From positions 1-64,000 of the forward strand of contig LLEY01000246.1 in NCBI GenBank assembly GCA_001414485.1: DNA of 64,000 nucleotides, in the 5' to 3' direction. The stretch is from Calycina herbarum (lineage: Eukaryota > Ascomycota > Leotiomycetes > Helotiales > Pezizellaceae). The position numbers and the translations under genes are program-made. A model generated the notes under the pieces. The model had not been told where the DNA came from, did not search any database, and worked only from the letters and a program-made list of their open reading frames with translations. Within the stretch, counting starts at the first letter, position 1, and every line of letters begins with the position of its first letter. Shown in pieces: positions 44,466 through 57,350 of the stretch.

Positions 44466-45570
44466 CTTTGGTTGATTCTTGCGTTGTGCTTGATGTGTGT
44501 TGTAGAGGAAGAGGAGTCGGAGGGGAGAAGAGTTCGAGCTTTTAAACTCGACTCGGGGGTTCAAGTATTATGGGATAAATTAATGGAAGTGAGAGATATT
44601 ACTTGGTGGAAGGTATTGTTCTTGTCTTTGGGAAGGAAATGCGGGACCAGACTTGTGACGGACCGAGGTTGAATCAGCCAAGGTCCGGTTCAAGCTGGGA
44701 GAGTTGGGGAGGTCTGCCTCAAAGGAGGTGGAGAAAGAATAAACAATAGTAAGGTGAGCCTATTGTGATTTATCCAAGTAAGAGAAGAAGAGTGAATTTC
44801 TACTTGGTATCTTACTTGGAAATGTTGTGAAGAGAAGAGGAATCGGCTTTGCTTCTGATCCTCCGCCATCACTCGGTTATATTTCGGTGACTCGTTGTAC
44901 CTATGTACTCACTCTCCTCAAGTCCAACTGGAAGCTCTTTCCTTCAGAAGACATTATGCAGGCAAAACCAAAAGAACAATTCCTACCTATAACCTCCCTT
45001 TCCTTTTGTTATTACTGCTTTAAATATTTTCTTTCAAAGCTTCCTTGCCACTTTTGGTACATGCACCTTCGATCGACCTCCGGGTCCCGAAGTCGGAGAC
45101 ATCTTTTAAAAGATTTGGAAAACATCCAAAGATTGAAAATAGCTATGTCCAAAGCTCAGATCATTGATTTGATACTTTCTCCAGTGTTTCATTACCTCAA
45201 GGGGAAATGTAGAAAGCGTACCTGATGAAGCCTTACCAAAGAACGTATCTGCAACTTCTAATGAAGTTATGAAGGGCTTTAAAAATAAAAAGGAATTTAG
45301 ATTACAAACTACAAAAACAAAATCCAACCTGATCAAAGCATTTCAACTGAACAGACTTAGGAAAGCAATTCCCTTTTTAAGCTTGTGAGGCTATATAAAG
45401 CCACGAGACTCAGCCTTCTCCCGGCAAAACGTTCCCCCGCCCCGCTGCACGGCAACAAGTCGACAGGGTGGCAGCTTCCAGCAATAAGTCAACGCCTTGC
45501 GATCAATCGCAACTACAAACCTATTCCCTCAATCCACCATAACATCTTGACAAAACAAACCCTCGTCAAG
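44466..45570. promoter_or_regulatory. Divergent interval between PEX20 and SEC13
   Basis: About 1.1 kb holds both promoters. CT-rich tracts precede the SEC13 start (45420-45570). The frames inside this interval are short and unsupported. Confidence 0.4.
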
Positions 45571-46604
45571 ATGACACAAGTAATCTCCAACTCCGGCCAC
45601 GATGACATGATTGTACGTCTCCTCGCTTCCAGGTTTCGCGCATACAAACAAAACACCAGAAACTGACAATTATACCTCCAGCACGATGCAGTCCTCGATT
45701 ACTACGGCCGGCGCCTCGCAACCTGCTCCTCAGACCGCACAATCAAAATCTTCGAAGTAGAAGGCGAATCCCACCGATTGACTGAAACACTCAAAGGGTG
45801 TGTTGTTCCCCTCCTCCCCTTGCGATCGCCCTGCCCTCCCCCCCTCACTAACAATATCCAAACAGACACGAAGGAGCAGTCTGGTCCGTATCTTGGGCGC
45901 ACCCAAAATATGGCAACATCCTCGCCTCCGCCTCCTACGACGGAAAAGTCTTCATCTGGCGCGAAACCGGCACCACCTGGACAAAAGTATTCGATTTCGC
46001 CCTGCACACCGCATCCGTCAACATAATCTCCTGGTCCCCCCATGAATCGGGATGTTTGTTGGCCTGTGCGAGTTCGGATGGGAATGTAAGTGTATTGGAG
46101 TTTAAGGATAACAGCATGGATCATGAGATATTCCCGGCGCATGGAATTGGCGTTAACTCCGTCTCCTGGGCACCGAGCTCTGCCCCGGGAAGTTTGGTGA
46201 GTGCAACTGCTGGTCAGGGAGGGGTTCGAAGATTCGTGACGGGAGGATCAGATAATGTTCTTAAGATATGGGCATTCGACCAAGCATCTCAAAACTACAA
46301 ACAAGAAACTTCTCTCACAGGCCACACGGATTGGGTCCGCGACGTTGCCTGGAGCCCCACGGTTTTACAAAAGAGTTACATTGCGTCTGCGAGTCAGGAT
46401 AAGAGCGTGAGGATTTGGACCAGTGATCCGAGTAGTCCGGGGGAGTGGAGGAGTACGCAGCTGGGCTTTGAGAGTGTGGTTTGGAGGGTTAGTTGGAGTT
46501 TGAGTGGGAATGTTTTGGCGGTCAGTGCGGGCGATAATAAGGTTTCGTTGTGGAAGGAGAATTTGAAGGGGGAGTGGGAGTGTGTTAAAGATATTGAGGA
46601 ATGA
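45571..46604 (+). CDS. SEC13: Sec13, COPII coat and nuclear pore beta-propeller
   Basis: 298 residues from three exons (45571-45612, 45682-45797, 45866-46604). Sec13 pairs with Sec31 in the outer COPII cage for ER-to-Golgi vesicles and with Nup145C in the Y complex of the pore. The short first exon gives [14 protein letters not shown], and [20 protein letters not shown] follows directly, the canonical Sec13 start. WD repeats are evident: [77 protein letters not shown] and [11 protein letters not shown], then [13 protein letters not shown] at the end. The length equals that of other fungal Sec13 proteins. All introns have GT-AG ends. Confidence 0.96.
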
Positions 46605-49600
46605 GAGGCGCGGGGAGGGGGAGAAGGAGGGCGTTATGATAGGAGATGATGAAAAGTAAATGAATACCCAAACGTTGCCTTTGTTTCTCTTGTGATGAAT
46701 GAGTTAACAATGAGAGGATAGGGGTAAGTTGATTTGATGAGAGGATATGAAGTGTCGAAATTTGAGAAGAGGTCTGTGGACTTTTGTGCTTTGCGTTTTA
46801 TGACTGACCGAGTTTCTGTCATTGCTCCTCGTACACCTACCTTTGACTTTTTCGGAACTGGTGGCCTGGGATAATTCGAACTCTTGTTCGAGAAGGTTGT
46901 GGTGGGGGTACAAGTTACTGCAAGCTTTTTTTTTTACCTCTTTCAAAATTCTGATTCTCTTCTGGGCAGGACCTGAAGAAAAGTTAGAGGAGGGTAATAG
47001 TATGAGGGCACTTGGGCAACTAGATCGGGAAGTTTACAGGCTTTTCTCCTAAGATTTTCATTAAGCAACAAGTATGAAATTGAACCCAAGACCTTGGTTC
47101 CAGTCTTGTGATTGAATTGGAGGAAAGAGGGTATATATAGTCTCCTTTTTGCTTATTGGTTTCACCACCAATCGGACAACAGAAGAGATTCGGGAAGTAT
47201 GGTAATACTTGGGAAGAGTGACACTTTTTTTTGTCAATAGAACGGGGCCGTGTTGGTACTGTGGTTGAGATCAGTGGCTGTGCTTTTCATTTTAGGGGAG
47301 TTGGTGCTTGGAACCAGGTTTTTAGGTTGAAAGGGGGATGGGGATTCGACGGTGGGAAAACTACCGGGGGTAAAATGAAGGGATGGGTTTGGTGTTTTCG
47401 AGTGTTTGTTCTGAAGCGGCGAAGACGTAGTTGGAATGAATGAGATTGATTTGCGAGATGGGAGCGATAATGTGGTGACAATCCTGTACTTGATCTTCTT
47501 CGGCCAGACACTCTCGTCTCTCGTTCTCTTCTGAACATTGCTTCTGATGATCGGTGGAATCAAAATAGGGTTGGTATTAATACTCAGTAAATTCTGCGTT
47601 TGAGTCTGTAGGCTTTCTTATCTTCTTGCACTGAACTATTACTTTCTGTTATTCAAAAGGGAAGATTGGAGTTATAACAGGAGGACCCATGAGATGTGTG
47701 TATCTTAGATGGTGTGTTTATGTCGTATATTTTGTGGTAAAATAGATGGATGATGGAAGGCTCTTCGGATGGCAAGAAGGAGGTTATGGCAGCATTCAAC
47801 ACACACTCTTAAAAGAGGAGTTTACAAGGTGAGTTGAGAAAAATAAATTAGAATTAGATAGTTGAAGAGGAATATCGATTCTCTCAAATCATCTGTTACC
47901 ATTGTTTCATCTCTCCTGAATTAATTCGGTACAATTTCTTTCAGTTGAACTGAATAATGGTACGATCTCAAGTGATATATGCTCTCCTTCTAATACTACT
48001 TTCTCAGCTATGATCACATCAGCGTTCACTGCACTTAAATGGAGCCGGCATGATATTGAAAATGGGAATGGAGTGGTATTCAAGTTCTCACCTGGGAGAT
48101 AGTTGACGTCACATACCCACAACAGAGAAAATGAGATGAGGATTTATGCGGTCTGTACTCGTTTTCGTGATGTAGGTGCTCTCAACGGGGCTTAGCTAGT
48201 TCAATTTCTCATCCTCATTTTTAGGGGGTTGGGCAAGTAAGTGATTTGACTATAAAGAGATTTAGAAGTAGACGGGATAAAATGTTTCGACAGTGATGGA
48301 AGATTTGGCAACAAGAACAAGTGATTGGGCGAAGGATTTATAGCTCTGTCTTCAAATCATTTTCATGCATCAGAGTTGTGCTGCAATTAAAAGAATATAC
48401 TCAAGTTGTGTCGGAGTGGTATTCCCGTTCGTCCGTGACCGCCCCTTGAAACTGCTTGGGGGCGGTGAAGATTGAAAGCAGACTCGTTGGGCGAGGTAGT
48501 CCTGGTGGTCGAACTGTTTAAAAACAAAGATCAAGGTCGCTGAACAAGTGGTTGCTGCTTTTTGATCTTACTGCAATATTTCTTCTTCAAGAACTCTTGT
48601 GTGAGATGAGGGTATGGAAACTTCTTGAGGTATTTTTTATAATGAATCGACCTTCTTTTTCGTAGCACACTGTAGTTCTCCCTCTACAAATTTCGTGATT
48701 TGAAAATACGGCATTCAGAATTTTCCAACTAACAAAGCGTTAGCTGAAGTTGCTTTACAACGTAGAGTTCAGAAGTTATACAATATTGAAGAAATGGCCC
48801 TGGTGGGGAGAAGCTACAAATGGGAGAGTTGGAGGTATAGATACGGATCAGAAAATAACGAGTGGTAAGCAATAAAGCTCCAAGTGTTGAGGTGTGAAAC
48901 AGTTATTGCCACTAGCTTTAGGGAGAAGAGCTTTAAAGAGTATAAATGGAGAGTTTATTTTCGGAGGTAGAACCGCTTTCGAAAACAGCATAGTGGAAGT
49001 TCGTCAAGACTTGATCTACAAGACCTACATGGACGCTATAGCTCATGTTTTATATCTTAAAAATGGTGTTTACAGCTTCTACCTCTCGGCTGCAGACTTC
49101 CCGTTGGCCATGCCCCGCAGGACATCATTTGCCACATTGTTGAATTTTTGTTATTCCAATCTAGTTAAGATCCGGCGGCCGGATTACTTTCAATAACAGG
49201 TGAACATGAGCTCAAGAGGTCAATTTATAGTCTTCATTTCTTCTCTCCTAACCTCAGAAACTTTCTCCCCTACGCAAGCATGTTCTAAACTCTGCTTAAA
49301 GTTGTTTCCAATAACCCCTTTTAGAACCAGGATTGCGATGGGCAATAAAAGCGGCAGTACCTCACCTATTCGTTGTTTAAACTTTTTAGTGCCCTTTTTG
49401 AACTTGATTGTTCTAAAACACCTAAGTTGATACTCTTAAATTGTTCTAAATGCGAAGGATAATTTACTTGAATTAGCCTACAAAGTTCGAATACCAAGGG
49501 CTTGGTAGGTAGGTACGAACCTAATATATTTACTACTACCTTCAATGTCTTATCTTTCCTTCTAGTCTTTTCCATCTTCCCTATCAAAACATCAAGACGC

Positions 49601-50193
49601 ACATTTTATTAGTAATCGTATAAGTAAAGTTACTAAGTCAACGCGAAAAAAGGCGTTATCAAACTTCGAGATGCTGGAATCACGAACAACAGTTGACCAG
49701 TAGCAAAAGAACCTGCGTGGCCATAGTTAAACTTCCAGAGGAAAGTTTCTCCATATTGGTCATTTAAACAGCCCCCGGGGATAGTTTGTAGAGCATAGGC
49801 CTTATCAACAAAAAACGTCTCGTTCTACGTGGTTGTACATGAAGTGTTAAATTGTTCCGCAGGAGGGAGGCGACAATGCTTTTTTTATTAAAAAAAAGAT
49901 TAAAAGGGAGATAGGTTCTCTGACACTGATAGATCATGAACGGCTCTTGAGGAGATAGAAATAGAGGTGGGGTTTCGGGGGTAGAATGATTTTCGACGGT
50001 AATAAGAAGGGGCGGAAAAGCTCAGCATGTCGCCATTTTCGAATGTTGGAGATTGATGTGTGGATATTACATTTCCTGTACTCGAAATGAATCAATTTCG
50101 TTCTCTTCTCGCTTGAAGCCTACCATGTCTGATAATACAGGCCGAGTTTTTGGTTTCCGACGAAGTTTATTCAGTGTTACTGGTTGTGAACTA
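46605..50193. other. Gene-poor interval downstream of SEC13
   Basis: No supported gene. Open frames at 46.8-49.6 kb are short and lack splice-consistent neighbours. The frame at 49366-49602 (minus) has a protein-like stretch (KVVVNILGSYLPTKPLVFEL), but I cannot place it. Confidence 0.4.
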
Positions 50194-50726
50194 CAGTGAG
50201 TTACGAGTTAAGCTTGAATTTGCCCACTTTTTTTGTAATCCGAGCTTTTTTTTTATCAAGGCTTTCTCCCTCTTTTCTTTAGAAGACAGAAAATACAAGT
50301 ACTCTAAAAGAGACGAGGCCTAGCTAGAAAGAAGCGCTATATCTAATTATCCCTCTTCTATATAATTTATTAATTTAAAGTAAGTATAATAAAAGTAAAC
50401 TAAAAGATAAATAATTCTTAAAATAACCCCTTTTCTTAAAAAGATTTCAATTTTTTTTTACTAACCCTGTAAGGTCGACAGGCTATGCCAAGACCCTATG
50501 AAAATCAAGATAGATATAAAATTGTCTGTTTTTGTCCTATAAAGTTTATAGAGTATAAGGGGAGATATAAGCCTCTTCTTTCCTGTTCTTATAAATAGTA
50601 TATTATATATTGTTATTGATCAATAGGTAAAAGAGTGCCTAAAAAGGGGGGAAATCAAGGAATTTTCTTAAAAAACTCGGATTATAAAAAAAGTGGGCAA
50701 ATTCAAGCTTAACTCGCAACTCACTG
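50194..50726. mobile_element. 533-base inverted-repeat element (MITE) with TA target duplication
   Basis: The left end CAGTGAGTTACGAGTTAAGC is matched by the inverted right end CAGTGAGTTGCGAGTTAAGC. The match continues through TTGAATTTGCCCACTTTTTT and beyond, about 55 bases in all. Both ends abut TA (50192-50193 and 50727-50728), the duplication of Tc1/mariner-type transposons. The interior is AT-rich, without a transposase frame, so it is non-autonomous. Confidence 0.75.
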
Positions 50727-50728
50727 TA

Positions 50729-53700
50729 GTAACTTGGTTCCTTTTAAACATGATGTGAACAGGCTTACAACCCACCAGAAAGAATCAAGTCAAAAGGTAA
50801 CAGCACACAAACACCAGCATCCTTACCGAAACTACAACTGATTAAGGTATACCTTTTGAGGAGATGAACTTTTTGATCTGCAGCCGAAACCTGTCCAAAT
50901 GATAAGTGGTGTCCTGGGATCCTCTAAGTGTCAGCACTTACCAATAGCCTATTGTTATATCTGGAGGTTGAGAATGAACATCCAAAACATTCTTAAAACC
51001 ATTACCCTCGACATTTGTTCATATCTTTGACGAATATGAGCGCCAACACTTTTACTTGCAGCTGGATTCTGGGTCATTTTGGGGTTTTAGACTCCATGCA
51101 TACTGGGGTACATGGAACACCAGTAACTAAGGATAGAAGAAAGGCAAAAGGACACTTTCAAGAGTAGATGATCTTTCGACGGCAGGAATGAGTTTTAGCC
51201 AAGTTTGTCATGTCTTTATTCCATAACAAGTGACAAGTTTGTAGCTTATGTATCTTTAATCAACCGCAATCTATACTTTCCCTTCCTTCCCCTTAGATGC
51301 TCTTTCATTGGTCACTGCCGACATAGCCTGGAAGATAACACTTGTTTGTTTTGTGGTTATGTGAAATCCGGTCAGGAATCATCTCTTTTACCTAGCTAGT
51401 ATTGAGAAATACATGGATTTACAGGGCTCTTGGAGATAAAGGGTTCCTCCCCCAACACCCACTTTACTAACAATTGTGTACAACAACCTGGGCGGATGCA
51501 GGTTCTTGTGCAAGTGTATTTAGAAGAATGACACATGTAATCTCTTGATTATTTTAACCTTACGGAGTGTTAGGCTACAATTTACTGAGACTATATGTAA
51601 GTTATTGTTGAGGTGCGGGAAAGTAATGACCGGGCGTTGCCCCTGCTCTTGGTGATAATAGAAGGGGAAATCGCGTCATAAATCTTGTAACCCCGATTTC
51701 TTCTCAGTATGAGTTTCCGTGAAGAAACGGGAAGACCCATCCACGAAAAGCTGAGTGCAAAAAAATCATTACACAAACACTAGCATCCATCCGGGGTTGG
51801 GAGTTGGATTAAACTTACAAATTCCAATCAACAAGGCACCAAGATCCTACAAAGACCCACAACAATTTGAACAAGGTTCCCTAAACCTCTGAAATTCCTA
51901 TCGCCGATGGAAGTGTGTATTTGAACAAGGTCTGCTAAACCGAAAATCAACCACCCCCAGTGATAGAAACAACATACCAAGGCCTTGCTGAAAAGGACGA
52001 AAATCCGGAAAAATCTTGCGTAGTGTCAAGAGGCAACTACAGGGGTTTTTGACTTTACTGTATATTGTGTTAGTTTATGGAGTTTATGGATGGGTTAGAG
52101 GGGATGGGGGGATGCTAGTTGGTGTGCTTCGTTGGAAGTGTTAGTCTATTTGTGATTATGTTTTGGTGGAGCGGGATGGGCGGGCAGGTTGATTCACTGT
52201 CTTGAGGAAATTCTTTAGTAGTACTGGTACTATGTTTCAAATGGGTGAATATGTTTCGAGAACTGACTTTTGCTGACTACTAAATTGACTACCTCTCACC
52301 TTGGCTCGTTTGTTCACTGGAGCAAGTGTTGGTATTTAGAAACCCAATAATAGTTATGAAAGATAGCTTTCCCCTTGATATTGCAGTTCAAAATCGACGA
52401 ACTACGCCCTCCTGGCTTATAATTTCCTTCCTAAAATAACCAAGTTATCCTTGGTGAGCTATTTTGGACATGGGTACACGACAGAATCGATCGATTGAAA
52501 TGTGGAGCGTGCAATGTGAGAAATGATTAGATTAGATTAGATTAATGGCCATTAATCTAATCTAATCAAAGGAATCTAGCTATTAATCAAAACCTAATCT
52601 AATCTAATCATATTAATGATATTAATAATTGATTAACGGATTAATTTGTACTCATACTAGGAGCGTAGCGTATATACTACATAGTGCCAAAGTGTTCCAG
52701 ATTTGGAGGCTTCTTCGATATCTAATAGTGTCAATATGTGTCTGTGGATCTTATTGTTTCTAAAACCTTCAGAAATTTATGGAGAAAAGTGAGATTCGGC
52801 AACAAATTAGGAATTGACAATGAACGTTCGAGAGCTTTCTTCAACAGCCCTTTATACATCTCGCATGTCATTTTTGTAGTATAGTGGCCCGCTAATCACA
52901 AACACTTCTCAACCTTTCATCCCCCGACCTCGTAATGGTAATCATTCTCATCTTGACAAATTGACCTGTGAGCGGCATAGAAGATTTATTATCTAGCTGT
53001 GATGTTGATGATGTGAGTCGTATAATATATCTTAAACTTGATAATCTGAAGTTTGGTATTTGATTTCTCGTCGCAAACTATGACTGCCAACAAACACCAG
53101 AGTGGACATCCTTACTTCCTATCAGAGTTGCATATTGTAAGACGCCCAGCCATTTCTGTCCAACACCCTTCTATGTGGCTTGCATAATTGAATATTGTTT
53201 CAAATAATTTTGGAGAATTAAGGAACTAACTTCCTCGGATAATAAAATTCATTGTTCTAGACTATATCGAACAATTTAAATAAAGAGGGTGGACAAAAAG
53301 CAGTTCACACTTCTCTTCCTTAAGTATCTAGCAGATTTTCTTTTTTTGAGCATCTTTTAGATATTTCCCCTCGGCAAAATCCGTGTTTGAGCTTTTCGCA
53401 GACAGATTATATAAATGCTCCCTACCAAGCAAAAAATGATAAAGTAGGGTCTCTTTGACAATTGCTCTCGCGATACACTTCTGGCCCGTCTTTCGGCTTA
53501 AACCGCTCTATTATGAGGTAACTATTTTAAAAATATAACTTCAGGTCTTCATAAAAATCACCGGATAACTGGATGGCAGGGGTGCGGGAATGTATGGAAG
53601 GCTCTATATTGAAGTACGAAGCCACAAGGGAAGATGTCAGCTGACAGGCCTCTCGCTTAAAAAGGGGTAAAAATAGCAACAAACACTTTCCAGGCTTATA

Positions 53701-55183
53701 AGTACAATGTCCATCTCACATCTTCAATTCCATAAGTTATTCAAGGGAGGAGGTCCTGATTGACGCGGGCCACGTTGGCAAGCAGAACTATTTGCCCGCT
53801 GCATACTTTCATCATACAAAATTTCCATATTTCTTTCGTTATGATGGTTTCTCCTATGTTTAAAGTGGGTTTTAGAAACAAAGTTTGATGTGTAAAACGA
53901 CAGTGCAAAGAAGATCGACAACAAAATACCCTTGTCGAATTTCTAGTTCTGTTGTTTCTGTTTTCAAAACGGTAAGGCTTTCGCCGCGTTCAACAGCGAC
54001 TACTTGTCAAATCTCCATTAATTTCTGCAACCACACGTTTACTACCGGCATTACCATGCATGTGTAGAGCTCACCGTTAATGTTCTGGATGGCAGTTACA
54101 AAATACAATCACGCCTTTCAAATTAGCAAAGTCCGAAAAGAAAGGCCCAAAGGGTGGTGACTTCGTATCTGAAGTAAATTTCAATCTTACCCCGCATTTA
54201 TTTCAACTTTTCAAGACGACAATTCGAAATATCCGACCCATAAAGCTTACAATAAAGATGTTTGACGTCAAGATAGACAAAGTGTTCAATACCAACAAAA
54301 TACTCTATGCCTCAAACCTCATTCAATAATGTCACCTGACTAGCTGCCCTCTCGCCTAAAGAGGGGTTAAGTGTATTGTACGAGTTGGCCTCGAATAATC
54401 AGCATTGAGACTTTGTTATTATTCTGGATTCTTTGTATAATGGGAAATAAATTACTGCTCTCTGCTACGAATACCTACCTACACCTCTGGTGGCTCAGTA
54501 CCAGCAACTGACACACCTCCTTATATATAGCCATTTGCCCAGCTTTAAGATCGCGCAGCTCTACCAGAACTAGCCCAGACGAAGAGTATATTTGCCGTAT
54601 CAAGCCAGACATCAGCAAAGAAGTATCCATACAGCGGTTCTGCCTTGTACGTAGATCGCGTATTCGAGTGTCCCGTAGAAGTGCTCTATCTTGGTTACAG
54701 TCCACAATCATTAAGCAAATTGACTAAAGTAAATCGACAAAAATATTCGTTTCAACAGCAGATACCCCTCTTCATTTCCATTCTGCCTTCCATGCCACTA
54801 ATTCTCGTTCCCAATCTACCCTACAAAAATCTCACCAATAGCTTTTAGAAGAAAACTCATCGGTGTAGATGAAAGTTCCGTCAAGGTGGTTTGCCGAATT
54901 CCAAAATCACGTGCATTAGGTGGCATTTTGAAAACCTAGGGGACCACCGGAAAGATATCAATGACTTCATGGAAAAAGGAACACCGAAACATAATTATAT
55001 ATGACGTGGGAAGCTGGCGCACAGGTATGCTGACTATCTAGAAGCCTAACGATATCTAAGTGGCGCTACTCGATAGCACCACTTGGCACTACGATGCTAT
55101 AAATCAAAATCCATAAAATCAAACCAATTCTACCTCTGACTAATATCATATACCTACACCCTAATAACTCTGTAAATTCCAAG
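50729..55183. other. Gene-poor AT-rich interval
   Basis: No supported gene. It contains the palindrome at 52530-52567. A minus-strand frame at 54475-54711 (DRALLRDTRIRDLRTRQNRC) is protein-like and could be a gene fragment, but nothing flanking it can be joined to it. Confidence 0.4.
52530..52567. repeat. Perfect 38-base palindrome of GATTA units
   Basis: GATTA-type pentamers run up to AATGG at 52548 and are mirrored perfectly from CCATT at 52549. A further GATTA array in the opposite sense follows at about 52590-52620. It can extrude as a hairpin. Confidence 0.8.
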
Positions 55184-55545
55184 ATGGGTGTTGTCAACCG
55201 TATCACCGGCCTCTCAAGCCACCCACTAACTACAAACTAACCTCACAACCAAATCTCAAACTCAACTGTTATCTCCTCCGCACAGCAGAAATCTTCTTCT
55301 GAGAACGCATTATTAGTTCCCCTCCTTATCCCAGGCGTAGTATTTGGAGTTATGTTTCTACTCTGTAAGCGTTCAGACTTTTGTCAACGAAGAGGAATTA
55401 ATTATTCTACTGCTTAGTTGTCGGCCTTACATGCTCAAGTGACAATTTACCGTGGAAGTCAAAGCCACAGCCAAAGAAATCAAAGGTATGGGAGGCGCAT
55501 AAGGCGAACTGTGCAAATTGCAGAGAGTATTGGGGTCGAGAGTAA
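55184..55545 (+). CDS. Small single-pass membrane protein, 63 residues, three exons
   Basis: Exons 55184-55199, 55317-55364 and 55418-55545 total 192 bases and splice in frame. Intron 2 has a GTAAGC donor and TTAG acceptor. The product starts MGVVN, has one long hydrophobic helix (PLLIPGVVFGVMFLLFVGLT), then a basic cytosolic-type stretch (PWKSKPQPKKSKVWEAHK) and a CANC pair before REYWGRE. An alternative upstream extension of exon 2 (SSSENALLVP) is open but lacks a good donor partner. No family is recognised. The layout resembles small organelle-membrane or assembly-factor proteins, but that is only a comparison of shape. Confidence 0.55.
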
Positions 55546-57350
55546 ACACCTTGGCATCGCAGAATTCATCTCAAGATGCTGTTTTAATTAGAAAATACTT
55601 TAATTGGAAATAAGAGTCTAGTTGCATTTCCCCGCTTCAAATTTTTATTACTCTTCCGCACCCACATTCATACAGATTATCTAATGCAATTGAAACTAGA
55701 AGGAATGATTTCTTCTTTTTCAGGAGAGAACGAGCCAATTAGTTTGTGAATTCTCCTAGAAGCGTTGGAAAACCAGTCCTCATATTTTTTGATAAATTCA
55801 AGAAACTGGAGGCGGGTTATTTGCAGAGCAATGCTTTTACGAAACAACCAGCTAACCTATCGCGTAAAAAGGCCCAAAATTCTGCAAGTCCATATGCTCC
55901 GTTCAGTAGTGGAGAAAACCTTTCAAGTATCAGCCTCAAATTCTTCAGCAAATGAAAAAAAAGAAAAAATCGACAACAAAGACAGCAAGAAATCATTCCC
56001 CCTCGTTCCTCCCTCGTTCCTGCACACGAGAAATCTCTCCCTCCAACCATCTGCGAACTCCTGCACTCAACTCTCACATCCACACCTACGCCTCCATCTC
56101 ACACCTCACATCTCACATCCCCCACCCCACACACTAACCCTCCATTCTTTGGTAAGATTCATGCTCTCTTACTCAACCCACCTCGCAAGGGGTTTTTACA
56201 ACGCTCAAAATTCATGCCATATCATACACCCAGACCCACCGAGATAAATTTACAACCAATATCCAATTGTACCAGTAAGTCTAGAAGAATTATAGAACTA
56301 TAATCCCCATTATTCAAGATTACTTCGGAGAAGGAGACGAACCTAACCCGAACTCCAAAGCACCCCTTGTGCTACACATCTCACATCCTCCCCCCAACAG
56401 CCTCACCACCCTAAGAAGAAGACACTAAAGCACACATCACATTACATCACATCACAACATTACACAACACTCAAAAATGCTTTCATCTTTTATCATTTAT
56501 CCCTACATTAAACAAAACTATCTAAGAAATTCCTAACCCCCCCTCAACTCCAGCACCACAACCCCACCACCATGAACCCCTCCACTCGCTCTCAACACAC
56601 ACCACCACACCAACTAAACCATCCATAATTTTGCTCCCCCCATTTCCACCCCTCCATCTCAATTCCCAACTCCCACAACAACTCCCCAAACACCATTTGA
56701 TCAATCCCCACCAGCAAATGTTATGCTCCTTCTTGAGCCCTCAAACCCGTAAAATAGCAAATAGCGCACCCAAGGAAAATCAAGGAAAAAGGAAAGAAAA
56801 GAAACCAAATTGCTAAAATTCAAAAGAAGACTTTTAAGTACTATCCGTAATGACCGTGATGTGATGTATTCAGTAGAGTAGCGTGTGTCTCGAAGAAAGA
56901 AAGATGAGAAAGAAGAAAATCGGCCCCAAGGAAAAGATAAAAAGAAGAGAAGAACAATCCGCAAATAGAACCACGCGCAAAAGAAAATGCATCTGCCCTA
57001 GTAGACAGAAAAGATCGTTCAAAGTTCTCCTCAGACTCCTTTGCCCTCCCGACTCCCCTTCCGTCTCCGAGAAGTATGGAAAAGAGATAAAATGTTGATG
57101 TGATAAAACATCCCCACTACCGCCGGTTGGTAAAATATGACTTCCAGTTCGTATGTGTCAACAGAAGATTTTTGATGAGCTTTTTTTGGTTGTGTGTATG
57201 TTGTCGTGTCCAGGAATTGGCCAAGTAGAGTGTAACTAAAAGGCTATGATGAAACACTTGATCAACTCCTGAAATAGGGTGAATATTGTGAAGTTTGGAA
57301 TACCAAATAAGCACCCCGTATCTGGATGCCTCCTGCTGTAGATTGAGAGA
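55546..57350. other. Intergenic, compositionally biased
   Basis: No supported gene. Frames at 55765-56247 are His/Ser/Pro-rich products of CA/CT-biased sequence at 56.0-56.7 kb. Confidence 0.4.

Noticed and set aside
55765..56247. 160-codon His/Ser/Thr-rich frame
   Set aside because: Composition driven by CA/CT-rich DNA; the opposite strand is also open, typical of biased non-coding sequence.
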